64,000 nucleotides of DNA from Heligmosomoides polygyrus polygyrus (GCA_947396885.1 OX377203.1:9347298-9411297), one strand, 5' to 3'; counted from the first letter of the stretch, positions 12,901-21,375 are shown. Notes: generated by a model from the sequence alone, not told the origin. Numbers and translations: made by a program.

Positions 12901-15900
12901 TCTTCTATCCATGCAACCTTGAGTCAGTTTTATTGGTGGGATGGGTCGTTAAAAAAAGCAACGAGGGTGAAAGTCGCCGTTTCTCGGAAATGCTACAACT
13001 GTATACCGTGTTCTTAAGTTTTGCTGTCGTTTTTTCAACCTATCCGTTATAGTACCATATTTATACATAGGACTTGTTGACAGTTCAAAGTCTTTCTTCC
13101 GAGCCCGTATAACGGTTTGAATCGATCTGATCATTAGAGGCTCTGGTCCGTAGTTGTGAAGGTCCTCAAAACTTCTCGATGTTCAGGTTGGCGCCGATGA
13201 AGAGGACAGAGCTGTTACTGAAGAACGTGTTTATGTTCAAGAGTCTGGCGATGACATGGCGTTAGAAGTGAAAGTGGGTTATTACTCGCCTCCCTGTCTA
13301 ATTACCCGCTGAGTGCTTACATCCTTCAGGACCTAACGAAGATGTACGGACGACTGAAAGCCGTCGACGGGCTCACAATGGGCGTGCGAAACCGCGAGTG
13401 TTTCGGACTGCTCGGGGTGAATGGCGCTGGAAAGACAACCACGTTTGACATCATAACCGGACAGTCGTTTGCCACCGCGGGCACGGCTCGTATCGACAAA
13501 CGGGATGTGACGGAGCAGATTGTGAGTCGCTACTTTTCACCCATTTTGAGATCTGTTTCAATTTTGCGATTCCAGCCCATTGGATATTGCCCTCAGTTTG
13601 ATGCGCTGATGTTGGACCTCACTGGAAGAGAAACTTTGGAGGTAGGTCTTGACTGGTGGACCTCTGTTGGATTTTTATCCTCTATTCTAGATAAGCTACC
13701 ATTTCCAGATTCTTGCGCGTATGCATGGCTTCCCAGAACCGGCGGAAATTTCCGATCTTGTGCTTAAGAATGTCGGCATGGAGGATCATGCGGACAAGCT
13801 GGTTCGCTATTACAGGTAGGTTCGCGGCGAGAGAGCCGCATTTTGGAGCAGCTGAGGTTAAGCTCCATTCTAAGCGTCTGGTTCCCCGCTTTCAGCGGCG
13901 GACAACGACGTAAGATCAGTACAGGACTAGCGATACTGTCTCCAACGAGGATCATTATCCTGGATGAGCCGACGGCAGGAATTGATCCAAAGGTTGGTTA
14001 ATTATGACCATGATTCATTGCTGGGGCTGGAAATCGCAAAGTGCATTTCTAGGCTCGCCGCGAGATCTGGGAGGTGTTGTCGATTATGCGAGATAGCTCG
14101 CAGTCAGCACTTCTACTCACTTCGCACAGTATGGATGAGTGTGAAGCGCTCTGCAGTCGCATTGCGATTCTACAGAAAGGACGAATGATTGCCATAGGGA
14201 CGAGTCAGCAATTGAAATCGAGGTAAATCTGCAGATTTCATTTGTGTTATGTTTTATAGTGGATAGAGCTCGCTAGAGTCTTCTGCGGGCTTAGATATGT
14301 TGTGTGTACAACCAACAGTATTTCGTGACAACACGAGAGTTTATGCCCTAGATATAGACGCGAATTCGGTAGCAAACGAGTGCAGTGTGTGTGTGTTCAG
14401 TTTTCCTCCCGGGCAATTTGGTGTCACACCCCTTGAGATCAGTGAACCGGTGTTCTACCTTGTCTAAGAAGGAAAATAAGTTTAGATTGCTTTGATTGCA
14501 AGATCTGGCCCAGTCATTTCTTTCACAGCATGCTTCTGGATGGTAAAGAGCACGACTGTTCCTGTAAAATGTCCTTAATTCAGGTTCGGAAACAGTTACA
14601 CGATATCAATGGTAGCGCCAGGACTAGCGTCTCGCGATGCTGTCATTGACGCAGTGAAGAGTGCGTTCCCGAAGGCGGTTCTGAAGACACCGAAGGACAG
14701 CTTGACGTTGAGCTTGAAGTGGCAGGTGAGCTAGCTGACTACAAAGCTTTTTTACTGTAGCAAAACGGCGGAAGATGAAAGTGCATGCTGTGTTGGCTTC
14801 CGTTCTAACTGATACAACATTGAGGAAAAATCCGTTTATTTGTAATTGCACAACTAAAAGTGGGCTACCAGAGCGGAGGAAATCAAGAAGACTGGGGCCG
14901 TGTTAGCGATCCTTCTACATAAACGCCGTATACTTTCTGGGGCCGGTTTCATGAACGACTTACCTGCGGGTAAGTACAAGATTTACCTCCACTCCCACTT
15001 AAGCGCGATTCATCAACGCGCGGCGGGGAAAACCCGAGGTAGGTGTCCAGATAAATGCTACCTCGTCAGTGCGTCGTGGAACATTTACCTTCAAGGCGAG
15101 GGTTTTGCTCCGCTGCCAGTTTCTGACCTAATGCATGTCTCCGCTGGCCCGTCGCCAGCTCAGAGCTGTAAGTTCAGGGAAAGTGTCGGGTAAGTGGCCG
15201 TCGAGGTAAGTGGCGGTAGGATTTACCCCCGGCGGCGTTCATGAATCCGGCTCCTGTTTTCAATGAAGAAGACGCTGTGGGCGAAGTGTGAATGCATTTT
15301 TTTGCCCGAGGTGTCGTAGGTGAGAAGCTCGTGAAAAAGTAGCGGCAGCTGATGGTTGCCGCGACACATGCAATTGCAAGGCAAAAAGGGTCAAGAAACT
15401 CAATCTTTCTTTGCGAAGCCGTAAGAAAGAGAAGCTGAGAAATTGTGCGGGAAATTAAGAAAGTGCGAAGTATCAACGAGAAGCATGACGAACAGTTTTT
15501 TGGCGGGAAGGTAATGCTTAAGCATTGAATTGTGCATCATCGAAAAGATGTCAGCATGTACAGTAGCGGCCAGAAGTCAATTAACAACGGGCATTTTGGG
15601 GCTTTCCTGACTGCAAAACACCGAGTCATCTCCAAATTCACGCATACGCATGAAAATTATCACGGAAAGAGTGAAGGAATATGTTCTTGCTCCTTCAAAT
15701 AGAGAATGAAGGAGTAGGGCACTACGAAGATGTGTTACGATGGGTCGGACATTGCGCAGTATCGCACCTCAAACAATAGCCAACTGTAAATTGTTTAAAC
15801 TTAATTAAGAAGTGAAATGTTAATAGCTGTCGACAATGATAAAGCTCAACACATATAAAAATTCAAGAACACAGGAAAAATTAGAGGTAGTACACTCCTT

Positions 15901-18900
15901 TATTGTCACTGTGCTCTGAAATCTGCTTCATGGTATGAAGTCTGTTCCGTTCGTCTGAGAAGTGCCGTCGAGGTCGGGCTGAAGCTGACTGGGGAAGAAA
16001 TCGGGTGGCGCATGTTGTGCTACAGTAGGGTGGGCGACCAGCGTTCGAACCCAAAGATAGTCTAGTATGATAAGGACAGTAACAGTCAGCTGTGCCTTGA
16101 CGAATCACCATGCAGTTCATGCGAGTCGATTTTTTGCGTGTACGCGACTTGCTATAATGTCGCCTCCCTATGCCACGCGGGTCTTCCGCTTTCGCATCGG
16201 AATTTGTACCACCGCCGCTAACCGCTCGGGGCTAGTACACCTCAAACTTGGGACACGAAACATTGTTGTTAATAACTTTGCACTTCGTACGAACGAATAA
16301 ATGATGATCGTGGGCAACTGGAGAAGCCAACTTAAGGAGTAACTGTAGAATGGACTAGAGTAGCAAAGGAAGAGCAACTGACTCGACGCGCACAACGGCA
16401 CTATGCGGAGTCGAGAGGGGCGCAAGGAGTTGGCATTTGATGAAGCTGCCGATAGAAACATGTTGAAAGTCACAGGTCAGCCAGTAGATAGCGTAAACTG
16501 CGGTAACAGATGAGTCATCATACGGATACTTCTCTACTAACAAGGGAAGGGTTTTGACCTCCCATGGAACTTTAAGTTGAGGCCAGGATCATTAGAAAGA
16601 GCTCGGAATGCTGATTTCGAGTATGGGTGTCAAAATTGCAAAAAAAAAAAACTCCTGAGCGAGTTGTGGCCTGCCGAAATCGGAGGCCTCACCACAGGTG
16701 CTTGAAGGCAAAAAACATTTTAACATTTTTATTTACTTTGACACTCAAATTCAGCGAGAAGAATGGACGCCACCTTTGCGGGTGAAAAGGACATAGTGAG
16801 TGAAGAAAAAGCAGTAGATCAACTACATTTTCTTCTTCCTCATCATACATTCTACTCACCTTTTTACTTCACACACTTTTTTTTTGCTTTGTTCCATGAA
16901 TGCCAAGGTTGCTAGAAACACCTCTAGTTATTCAATATATGATTTGGACTCTACTTGTGCAAAATAACGAATAAAAATGTCACCATAGCAATTTTTTGCC
17001 TTAAAGCATTTCTACAAGCGTGTATGGTAGATTTTCCCGGCTATTTAATCAAACACGTGTCGTAATTCAGAACAAAAGGCCATTTCGAAGATAAATTATG
17101 ATTTGCAAAAAAGACGGCAGCAACGGTAACCGAACCAACGACGTCGCACCTGACGAGCCGGAGCACCACGCCTGCGCCACCGCCACAGCTGCCGGATCCC
17201 TCTTAGGCCCCTGTTATACTCCCGCGGGAGCTTCCGCGGATGGGCGGAAATCGCGTCGGGACCCCGCGCCGGGCCACTCGTCGCGGCCCGCCACGCCAGC
17301 CTCCGCCGTGCACCATTGGTCCGCGAACGTTCCGCGGATGCTCCCGCGGGAGTATAACAGAGGCCTTAAGCCCCTTTCATACTCGTCCGAGGGGCGGCGG
17401 CGGCGGCGGCCGCCGCTTCAGCGGCAGGTGGAGGGGCGGTGTCCGTTCTCGCCGCCTAGGGGTGGCGGCGGCCGCCGCCAGCGCTAATTGCGTTTGGCGC
17501 GCGCGTACGCGCAGCGGTCTCGTAATGGGGCAACGCAATACTTGATGCTTGCCTTGTCTTTTTTCGTTGTGGAAATGGGAATTACCATGGACCTAAACAG
17601 ACCTAGCGACCTAAACAACTTGACTTTTCGCTCATTCCAAAAAATCAGACTACAAACTTGAGCAGCATCGCTAGTAGTTCCCTACACATATTCCAAGCTT
17701 TTCCATCAAGCAACTTCTCTCGCATGAAAAAGCGATTGTAATAATTAAAAACCTAAACTATTGCATAATGATACTTACCTACGTCGCTGGACGGTCGACG
17801 AGAGGGCATGCAACGAAGTGGTGAGGAGAGGAAGATCACTTTTGATGACAATTCCCTTGCCTGACGTGGAGGCTGAGCGTTGTCCGCAGCGCGCACACAG
17901 GACAGCACACTCCACGTCTCGATGTGCCGCCGCTCTCGCTGCCCCTCGTGGCCGCCGCCCGAAATGGCCCCAGCCATCTCGGGCAGCGGCCCCGGCGGCG
18001 GCGCCGCCAGGGGCGTGGCGGGGCGTGGCCGCGGCGACGTCGCCGATGCCAGTATGAAAACCCCTCCACCGCCGTGGCCGCCGCTCGGGCACGTCATCGC
18101 CGCCGCCTTCCTATGCTAAACCATTGGGCCGCCGCCGCCGCTGCCGCCTCTGGGACGAGTATGAAAGGGGCTTTAGGCGCCTTTTATACTTGCGCCGCCC
18201 CGCGGCGCGGCGTGATGGTCGGCATGGCTATCGATTTTTCGCGCCGCGAGGCGGCGCCGCATCGCTTTTATACTCGGCCGCCGCAAAACACCCACTTGAC
18301 GGAATTTCGGGTTACGGTATTCGGCGAATCGCGCCGCTGAGGGGAAGGGCGCGGCGCGGCGCCATCAGCCGCGGCAGACTCGGTGTAGGGTGGGAGATTT
18401 CACCGTTTCGACCAAACTTCTCCTTTTGGGAAGGAGGAGGGGGTATTTAGGGTGCTGATCACGAGTCTGACATCGTTTTTTGAAGTTACAGACGATTAGT
18501 AGGTTTGCAGGATTAGGGAGTTTTTATGCGAAATCGGGGACCATGACCTTAGCCCGTACCTTCTGTAACCTAGGAAGAGAATGGAGATCTGTAGACATTC
18601 ACGAAGCTTCGTATACCACGCCAAAGATATGCTTAGTGCACAGTGACCCCAGAATGGCCATATGAGAAAGAATTTTGAGTGATTCTCGACGATGAGTACC
18701 TTCCAGCAGTTTTACATTTGGACCCGCACATATCGCAAAATAAAGAGTGGTTTAAAGCCGTTTGCATTGCAGGGGATTCGACTCAACACCACACTCACCA
18801 GTTTCAACCGTAGGTTGAGCCAACGACTTCGACTCCAGGCTTAAGAGAGGATTCGAGCTCGCCATAGGAATCCCACGACAAACGTTGACAATATGCATTG

Positions 18901-20608
18901 CGCTGATCAGCCAGACGAATCCTTTCTGTTTTGCTCCCTCAATGATTCATGGACCGTTTCCGGAGCACGGGCCATAGTGCGCAGAAGCTCGTGGCCGCGC
19001 GTCGCTGACGCTCCCCTTTCTAACTGCAATCGCGCAGCGGCGCGTCAAATTCGGGGCGCGGCGCGACTGGCCGCGCCGCTCCCCAAATTGACGCGCCGCG
19101 CCGCGGCGGGAGTATAAAAGGCGCCTTACGGAGCCCCGATGACTCACCATTGTCGTGCCCGGTGCGTCGTATAGCCAGCCTGTGGTGAAGTCCCTGATTT
19201 CGGCAGGCCATAACTCGCTCAGGAGTTTCATTTTGCAATTTTGACACCCATATTCGTAATCAGCATTCCGAGCTCTTTCTAATGATCCTGGTCTCAACTT
19301 GAAGTTCTATGGGAGGTCGAAACCCTTCCCTAGTAAGGGGGAAGAGGCGAGGATTGAACACGAAAACAGAGAGAAAGAAGAGAAAGAAAGATCGACATAC
19401 GCAGCACAAACTGATAGAAGATTAATGAGAAATTAATACAGCAACCTCTACACTCGCATGGAGTGAATGCGAAAAATAATGCAAATGTCGAAGCAAGGCT
19501 AGAGCCTCTCCATTTCCTCCCTTAAATTTTAATTTGTCAGAGAGCTCCAGCTGCTGTTATACGATGCTAGAGCTCCTATGCAGATTCAGATTACACTGCT
19601 GAAGACTCGTTATTTCGTCGAGGTCAATCATGTCGCTGGCGGAATATCGATCGACCCTTGTGCAGAATGAGTGTTGGCGTAATACATTTAGGTGTTTGTG
19701 GTGTGACTCCTTACCCGTGAAAAGATTTCTGGTCGTCTGAGCCCTAGTTTATACTTGCGTCGCTGCGTGGCGCGGCATCATGGTCGGGATGGATATTGAC
19801 CGCACGGCGCGATAAATCTATATCTACGGCAACCACGATGCCTCGCCGCGTGGTGGCACAAGTGTAAACTTGGGCTAACGGACCTCTGGTTCTTTACTAC
19901 TATCCTTGCTGGTGGTCACTCTAGGTTCTTTCTGTGTAGCTTACCTTGTGATCTCCTGTGTCTGCGAGCGAGCGCAGAAGCATGAGAATGCTGGGTGCTT
20001 GTGTCTTGTCGCTTTATACTGGTACACGGACTGATCTCACAGCTAGTAGGGTCTTTGTTCGGTGTTGAGAGATGGATTGGTCGCCCTTCGAAGAGCTTCA
20101 TTGAAGAGTCGCCACTGGCCGCGAAGACGGAGTACGAACAACGCTGCAACTGCTGAGAACGCGCCTTTCAAGACATAGGGTTACTGAAGGGCTAAAAATT
20201 CGTAATACAAAATATACAAGAGCTTTCCATCCAAGACCGACATACAATATGAACAAGGCACAAATCGACAAACGCAACAGGCTGCAACCACGGGCTCAAT
20301 CTCTAACAGCGGGTGCAATGAATTGGCTCACAGACTGGAAGTGTTGGAAGCCAATTCATTGCACCCGCTGTTAGACCAAGTCTCGCCTTGCAAACCGTGT
20401 AGCATCTGCTCTAATGACGTCAATTTTCCAGATACCAAAGACCGAAGAGGATCGGTGGTCGTCGTTGTTCCGCGACGTGCAATCGTTAGCTGCATCCATA
20501 GGAGTGGTCGATTATTGCGTGACACAGTCGTCTCTCGAGGAGACGTTTCTGCGCCTCTCGCTTGAAAACGAAGAGGACGAGGATGAGTCCAGAAAGGCGC
20601 TCCGGTGA
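782..20608 (+). CDS. ABC transporter subfamily A, gene 1 (C-terminal about 980 residues, 21 exons)
   Basis: A membrane ABC full transporter of the ABCA type; members move lipids or related molecules across membranes using ATP. Exons read in phase: 782-942, 1011-1127, 1198-1365, 4254-4341, 4849-4948, 5022-5201, 7562-7677, 7770-7962, 8022-8218, 10043-10179, 10255-10453, 10527-10641, 10712-10845, 13187-13273, 13330-13521, 13576-13641, 13709-13815, 13896-13992, 14053-14222, 14584-14725, 20432-20608. Their 2943 nt is an exact multiple of three. Order seen: NBD1 signature LSGGQKRKL, Walker [13 protein letters not shown] and H-loop; second transmembrane domain; NBD2 with [38 protein letters not shown] and an H-loop; C-terminal regulatory domain; stop at 20606. 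All visible ATPase motifs are intact, so it looks functional. The substrate and the exact orthologue among nematode ABCA proteins cannot be told from this view. Confidence 0.96.
1011..1127 (+). CDS. ABCA gene 1, exon b: NBD1 H-loop
   Basis: Completes the split Arg codon and reads [17 protein letters not shown], the H-loop (switch histidine) region of NBD1, then RVAIMAKGR and [10 protein letters not shown]. It follows a 68-bp intron and ends with ag of another Arg codon at the GT donor at 1128. Confidence 0.95.
1198..1365 (+). CDS. ABCA gene 1, exon c: end of NBD1 and first regulatory segment
   Basis: Starts [11 protein letters not shown], the segment typical of ABCA proteins just after NBD1, and runs to EHQEK with a gtaagt donor at 1366. 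Two bases of a codon are left over; they join the exon at 4254. Confidence 0.93.
1465..1665 (+). repeat. Degraded SINE-A copy (3' part)
   Basis: Aligns by eye with the 3' part of the tRNA-derived repeat at 7220-7530: shared order gatgaattgg, tggaagaataaa, cggaaagcgcctcaag, taaaagtagaatgcgtggcg and aagggattga. The tRNA-like head is missing. It lies in the long intron 1366-4253. Confidence 0.65.
1829..2303. repeat. Terminal-inverted-repeat element with C/G-run ends
   Basis: About 85-bp inverted arms: the left arm contains ctaaaaatcatgcaacaaat at 1867 and the right arm its reverse complement around 2245-2263. Outside them both arms carry a G/C run (2270-2283 is 14 C) and a gatctatcctggtcgg-like end. 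The interior holds two direct copies of a roughly 69-bp unit (about 2026 and 2095) sharing cctgacatgttataacc. No reading frame was recognised; a non-autonomous DNA element is likely. Confidence 0.75.
2304..3314. other. Intron sequence, nothing recognised
   Basis: Part of the intron between exons c and d. Short reading frames here have no recognisable family and no consistent splice context. Confidence 0.5.
3315..4098. mobile_element. piggyBac-like non-autonomous element, TTAA duplication
   Basis: Left end TTAA-CACGTTAACGACCGCGCA (TTAA at 3315-3318); right end reads inward as TTAA-CACGTTGACGACAATG (TTAA at 4095-4098). Length 784 bp. The TTAA duplication and CNCNTTNACGAC-like ends fit piggyBac-type MITEs, by family knowledge. 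The subterminal CG-rich part (gcgcgcc, ttgcgcgacattg) is palindromic. It contains a fragment related to the 37.8-kb palindrome at about 3815-3910. Confidence 0.8.
4153..4214 (-). repeat. tRNA-like fragment (A box and B box)
   Basis: On the minus strand the sequence reads gttagtggcgcagttggg (A-box-like) and about 30 bases later ctgttcgattcta (B-box-like). It lacks a clean acceptor stem, so a tRNA-derived repeat is more likely than a working tRNA. Confidence 0.45.
4254..4341 (+). CDS. ABCA gene 1, exon d
   Basis: Reads [20 protein letters not shown] and then [10 protein letters not shown], the standard ABCA stretch leading into EVFLKV. The acceptor at tttcag 4253 is chosen over the cag at 4261 because only it keeps phase with exon c. 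Confidence 0.93.
4342..4848. other. Intron, nothing recognised
   Basis: A 507-bp intron. Frames on both strands show no family signature. Confidence 0.5.
4849..4948 (+). CDS. ABCA gene 1, exon e
   Basis: Reads [14 protein letters not shown], the conserved FLKV end of the regulatory segment after NBD1, then an acidic and polar linker. It ends with one base of a Val codon finished by the exon at 5022. Confidence 0.95.
5022..5201 (+). CDS. ABCA gene 1, exon f: first helix of the second membrane domain
   Basis: Reads [20 protein letters not shown] followed by the hydrophobic helix [18 protein letters not shown] (TM7), matching how ABCA second halves begin. The donor is at 5202; one base is left over and joins exon g. 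Confidence 0.95.
5690..5747. repeat. Perfect 29-bp tandem duplication
   Basis: A 29-bp unit starting ggataatccgactgttaatc occurs twice back to back (5690-5718 and 5719-5747) with no mismatch. Confidence 0.9.
6398..6560. mobile_element. CTG-class MITE, copy 1
   Basis: Ends gagccagattcat and tgaatccagccc; the flanks are ctg (6395-6397) and ttg (6561-6563). The interior palindrome is built on cctgatagcgcgg and its complement with gctgtaagtcgttgat next to the right end. It belongs to the group whose ends read GGGCCGGATTCATCAACG. Confidence 0.8.
6836..7187. mobile_element. CTG-class MITE, copy 2, interrupted by a TTA-class MITE
   Basis: Left arm ggaccagattatcaaccgct...acggtgaaaataccgcc; right arm, read as the reverse complement, gagtcagattcatcaaccgc followed by the same ttactgcc..cggtgaaaataccgc. 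The arms match only when 6939-7163 plus one TAA is removed, so the outer element is older. Flanks are ctg (6833-6835) and ttg (7188-7190). Confidence 0.8.
6939..7163. mobile_element. TTA-class (PIF/Harbinger-like) MITE nested in copy above
   Basis: Begins ggccctattcagacttcgcg and ends cgaagtatgaaggccc, flanked by TAA at 6936-6938 and 7164-7166. The interior is rich in gcgacnnnagcgac words and shares agtatgaacaggcgac-type blocks with the copies at 41941-42499 and 44273-44512. Confidence 0.85.
7220..7530 (+). repeat. tRNA-derived SINE-like repeat (SINE-A), most complete forward copy
   Basis: The head looks like a tRNA: A-box-like tgtagcgcagtcgg at 7240-7253 and B-box-like ggttcggattt at 7294-7304. 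A body (tcatcggctggccaccgcaa, agtagaatgcg) follows, then a 3' end gagtaacgccgtcctttatc with short ttatcc repeats. Related copies lie at 1465, 8947, 9235, 29565/30886, 49275 and 62945. Confidence 0.75.
7562..7677 (+). CDS. ABCA gene 1, exon g: extracellular loop
   Basis: Completes a Glu codon with exon f and reads [20 protein letters not shown], the start of the large loop after TM7. The donor is gtgcgt at 7678. It was found by phase, since exon f cannot join exon h directly without a stop. Confidence 0.85.
7770..7962 (+). CDS. ABCA gene 1, exon h: extracellular loop
   Basis: Reads [15 protein letters not shown] and [20 protein letters not shown]. There are sequons ENLT and NNGT, as expected for an exposed loop, and the YHSLP..LN pattern of ABCA second loops. 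Confidence 0.93.
8022..8218 (+). CDS. ABCA gene 1, exon i: TM8 and coupling segment
   Basis: Reads [20 protein letters not shown] and then [13 protein letters not shown], the ERVSKAKHQQ-like cytoplasmic motif shared by ABCA proteins. Confidence 0.96.
8947..9430. repeat. Head-to-head inverted pair of SINE-A copies
   Basis: 8951 begins ggacggcgtt, the complement of the 3' end found at 9408-9422. The tRNA-like head lies on the minus strand near 9150-9215 (complement of gtagcgcagtcgg); the right partner starts near 9235 without a head. Both bodies share tgcggtggccagccgatgaa or its complement. Confidence 0.8.
9630..9805. repeat. Imperfect minisatellite, about 22-bp unit
   Basis: About seven degenerate units of the form tttgatttgaaaagyrtcca. 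The inverted counterpart lies at about 8405-8600. Units are too diverged and lack spacers, so it is not an array of another kind. Confidence 0.8.
10043..10179 (+). CDS. ABCA gene 1, exon j: TM9
   Basis: Reads [20 protein letters not shown] and then [17 protein letters not shown], the conserved ABCA WxxxFFYDFxxY membrane segment. It ends with two bases of a Phe codon. Confidence 0.96.
10255..10453 (+). CDS. ABCA gene 1, exon k: TM10-TM11
   Basis: Reads [20 protein letters not shown], then [17 protein letters not shown] and a hydrophobic stretch, matching the ABCA LxxLxxxWxxxPxxYxxSFxF..P..A pattern. Confidence 0.96.
10527..10641 (+). CDS. ABCA gene 1, exon l
   Basis: Reads [20 protein letters not shown] followed by [17 protein letters not shown]; the P-x-F-A-L-G-x-G motif is typical of ABCA proteins. 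The acceptor is ttctag at 10526 and the phase agrees on both sides. Confidence 0.93.
10712..10845 (+). CDS. ABCA gene 1, exon m: last helix (TM12)
   Basis: Reads [20 protein letters not shown] and then a basic cytoplasmic segment [12 protein letters not shown]. It ends in phase 0 at a GTGCGT donor. Confidence 0.92.
11594..11728. mobile_element. TTA-class MITE
   Basis: Starts ggccttgtcataccatcg and ends as its near complement cgatgctatgacaaagggc; flanked by TTA at 11591-11593 and 11729-11731. The stem includes cgagcgacgcctaatgatat on the left and its complement on the right. Confidence 0.9.
11866..12280. repeat. AT-rich repeat full of ATTCGAA words (D family)
   Basis: Shares block order with 53240-53690: ttgagaaattt, gaacgaa, ttcgctcatc, tcctgtgct, gatttgaagtt-like, attattcgag and gttcgttc-agc. 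A decayed inverted-repeat element is the likely source. Confidence 0.7.
13187..13273 (+). CDS. ABCA gene 1, exon n: linker before NBD2
   Basis: Reads [20 protein letters not shown], the acidic DEDV..ER.RV linker that precedes NBD2 in ABCA proteins. Confidence 0.93.
13330..13521 (+). CDS. ABCA gene 1, exon o: NBD2 Walker A
   Basis: Reads [18 protein letters not shown] and the P-loop [16 protein letters not shown], with all Walker A residues present. Confidence 0.98.
13576..13641 (+). CDS. ABCA gene 1, exon p: NBD2 Q-loop
   Basis: Reads [20 protein letters not shown]; the Q-loop glutamine lies in CPQFDAL. 66 nt between two short introns. Confidence 0.97.
13709..13815 (+). CDS. ABCA gene 1, exon q
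   Basis: Reads [20 protein letters not shown], the helical subdomain of NBD2, ending in a split Ser codon that opens the signature motif. Confidence 0.95.
13896..13992 (+). CDS. ABCA gene 1, exon r: NBD2 signature and Walker B
   Basis: Reads [14 protein letters not shown] (signature, first Ser split with exon q) and [13 protein letters not shown] (Walker B with catalytic Glu and D-loop). Confidence 0.98.
14053..14222 (+). CDS. ABCA gene 1, exon s: NBD2 H-loop
   Basis: Reads [20 protein letters not shown] and then [20 protein letters not shown], containing the switch histidine. Confidence 0.97.
14584..14725 (+). CDS. ABCA gene 1, exon t: start of C-terminal regulatory domain
   Basis: Reads [20 protein letters not shown], the FG.GY.. 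opening of the ABCA C-terminal regulatory domain, ending LSLKWQ. Confidence 0.95.
14940..15253. mobile_element. CTG-class MITE, copy 3 (GC-rich interior)
   Basis: Ends gggccggtttcatgaacg and cgttcatgaatccggctc, flanked by CTG at 14937-14939 and 15254-15256. The interior (acctgcgggtaagtac, taagtggcggtaggatttac) is unrelated to copies 1 and 4-6. Confidence 0.85.
17206..17365. mobile_element. TTA-class MITE, first of three in a chain
   Basis: Starts ggcccctgttatactcccgc and ends gcgggagtataacagaggcc; TTA at 17203-17205 and 17366-17368. 160 bp, strongly CG-rich palindrome. Confidence 0.9.
17369..18172. mobile_element. TTA-class MITE, second of three in a chain
   Basis: Starts agcccctttcatactcgtcc and ends ggacgagtatgaaaggggct; TTA at 17366-17368 (shared with the first) and 18173-18175. 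The arms are (CGGCGG)-like triplet-rich; the long open frames here are by-products of that composition. Confidence 0.9.
18176..19125. mobile_element. TTA-class MITE, third of three in a chain
   Basis: Starts ggcgccttttatacttgcgc and ends gcgggagtataaaaggcgcc; TTA at 18173-18175 (shared with the second) and 19126-19128. It contains a fragment of the 37.8-kb palindrome at about 18380-18545 (gtgctgatcacgagtctgac). Confidence 0.88.
19741..19875. mobile_element. TTA-class MITE, diverged
   Basis: Starts gccctagtttatacttgcgt and ends acaagtgtaaacttgggc; flanks tga and taa. The centre has the recurrent catcatggtcgggatggata block also seen in the 18176 element. Confidence 0.75.
20302..20375. repeat. 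Perfect 27-bp inverted repeat with 20-nt loop
   Basis: The left arm 20302-20328 (tctaacagcgggtgcaatga...) is matched base for base by the complement of 20349-20375. It lies 56 bp before the last exon of gene 1, in the intron. It could be a minimal fold-back element or a hairpin RNA precursor; nothing in the sequence decides between these. Confidence 0.9.
20432..20608 (+). CDS. ABCA gene 1, exon u: terminal exon
   Basis: Reads [20 protein letters not shown] and then [20 protein letters not shown], the conserved end of the ABCA regulatory domain, followed by an acidic tail and TGA at 20606-20608. I saw no canonical AATAAA soon after the stop. Confidence 0.96.
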   Translation: MPKTEEDRWSSLFRDVQSLAASIGVVDYCVTQSSLEETFLRLSLENEEDEDESRKALR

Positions 20609-20929
20609 CTCTAGTCAGCTCCTTTTCGAGGGCGTCCCCACCTCTCGTCGTACCTCCACCTCTAAACATCAGTATTTACGCTCCTAGAGCTTTATCACTA
20701 CGGATTATAACTGATGAGTATATAGAATAACTATTGCTTCGCGAGCCGAACCAGCCAGCGCTTTCTTTTTAGTTTCTCCTAGTCGCATTCTAGGGTTGGA
20801 CCTTTACCTGTGCATACTTCTCTGGAAACTTCTATCTTCGCCGCTGTTGAGCTTTGTTCTGGAGATTTCCGTGACTGTAAGAGTGCTGCTCGCCATGGTT
20901 GGTGTGTGGATTTCCTGCTTTGAAGCAGA

Positions 20930-21375
20930 ACGTAAACCGTGATCTATTCCATTTTCAAGTAAAATTGCATACTTTTCAGATCCAGATGGACGTTAATGTA
21001 AGCAAATTTAACACTTTTAAGGTCAACTTGCAAATCAAAACGAGCTTCTTCCACGTTCACCACACAAGTATAAATCGCAGGTCATGCCTCGGTGTCCACG
21101 CGGCGCTGCGGCATGATGGCGATCGGTATTGATTTTTCGCTACGTTCAGGTGGGACAGTTGACGCGCTAAAAAGATGAGCTTCAAAGAAAGTTGTACTAA
21201 ATTTTCTTTGGACAACAATTATTTTTACCTTTTCAGAGAATTAAGTTTAACGTAGAAGAAGCTCGTTTTGATTTGCGAGTTGACCTCAAAAGCGTTAAGT
21301 TTACTTACATTAGTGTCCAATTGGATCTGAAAAGTATGCAATTTCACTTGAAAATGTATAAATCACGGTTTACAT
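20930..21375. repeat. Fold-back element (E family)
   Basis: Left arm 20937-21055 (aaccgtgat, ccattttcaagtaaaattgc, caaatcaaaacgagcttctt) and right arm 21245-21375 (the complement: gaagctcgttttgatttgcg, gcaatttcacttgaaaatg, atcacggttt). A cg-rich fragment sits between. Confidence 0.8.

Larger units (their letters stand above)
10846..13186. other. Repeat-bearing intron
   Basis: A 2.34-kb intron with a 135-bp TTA-class MITE at 11594 and an AT-rich repeat at 11866-12280. The remainder (10850-11590 and 12290-13180) shows nothing recognisable. Confidence 0.6.
16535..19340. repeat. Fold-back element with about 165-bp inverted ends (F element)
   Basis: The left arm 16535-16700 (aagggaagggttttgacctc, gatcattagaaagagctcgg, aactcctgagcgagtt) is matched by the complement of 19180-19340. 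The original interior is mostly displaced by the three MITEs at 17206-19125. It lies wholly inside the last intron of gene 1. Confidence 0.85.
14726..20431. other. Last, 5.7-kb intron of gene 1, packed with nested repeats
   Basis: It holds one CTG-class MITE (14940), a fold-back element (16535-19340) that is itself filled by three TTA-class MITEs, another TTA-class MITE (19741) and a perfect hairpin (20302). The parts at 15257-16530 and 19345-19735 show nothing recognisable. Confidence 0.8.

Noticed and set aside
15881..16120. tRNA-like B box (gggttcgaacgc) on the minus strand near 16045
   Set aside because: No A box at a proper distance upstream, so no tRNA or SINE call.
17098..18450. Several overlapping Gly/Arg/Ala-rich frames on both strands
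   Set aside because: They come from CGG/GCC-rich palindromic arms of TTA-class MITEs; stops are scarce only because of composition.
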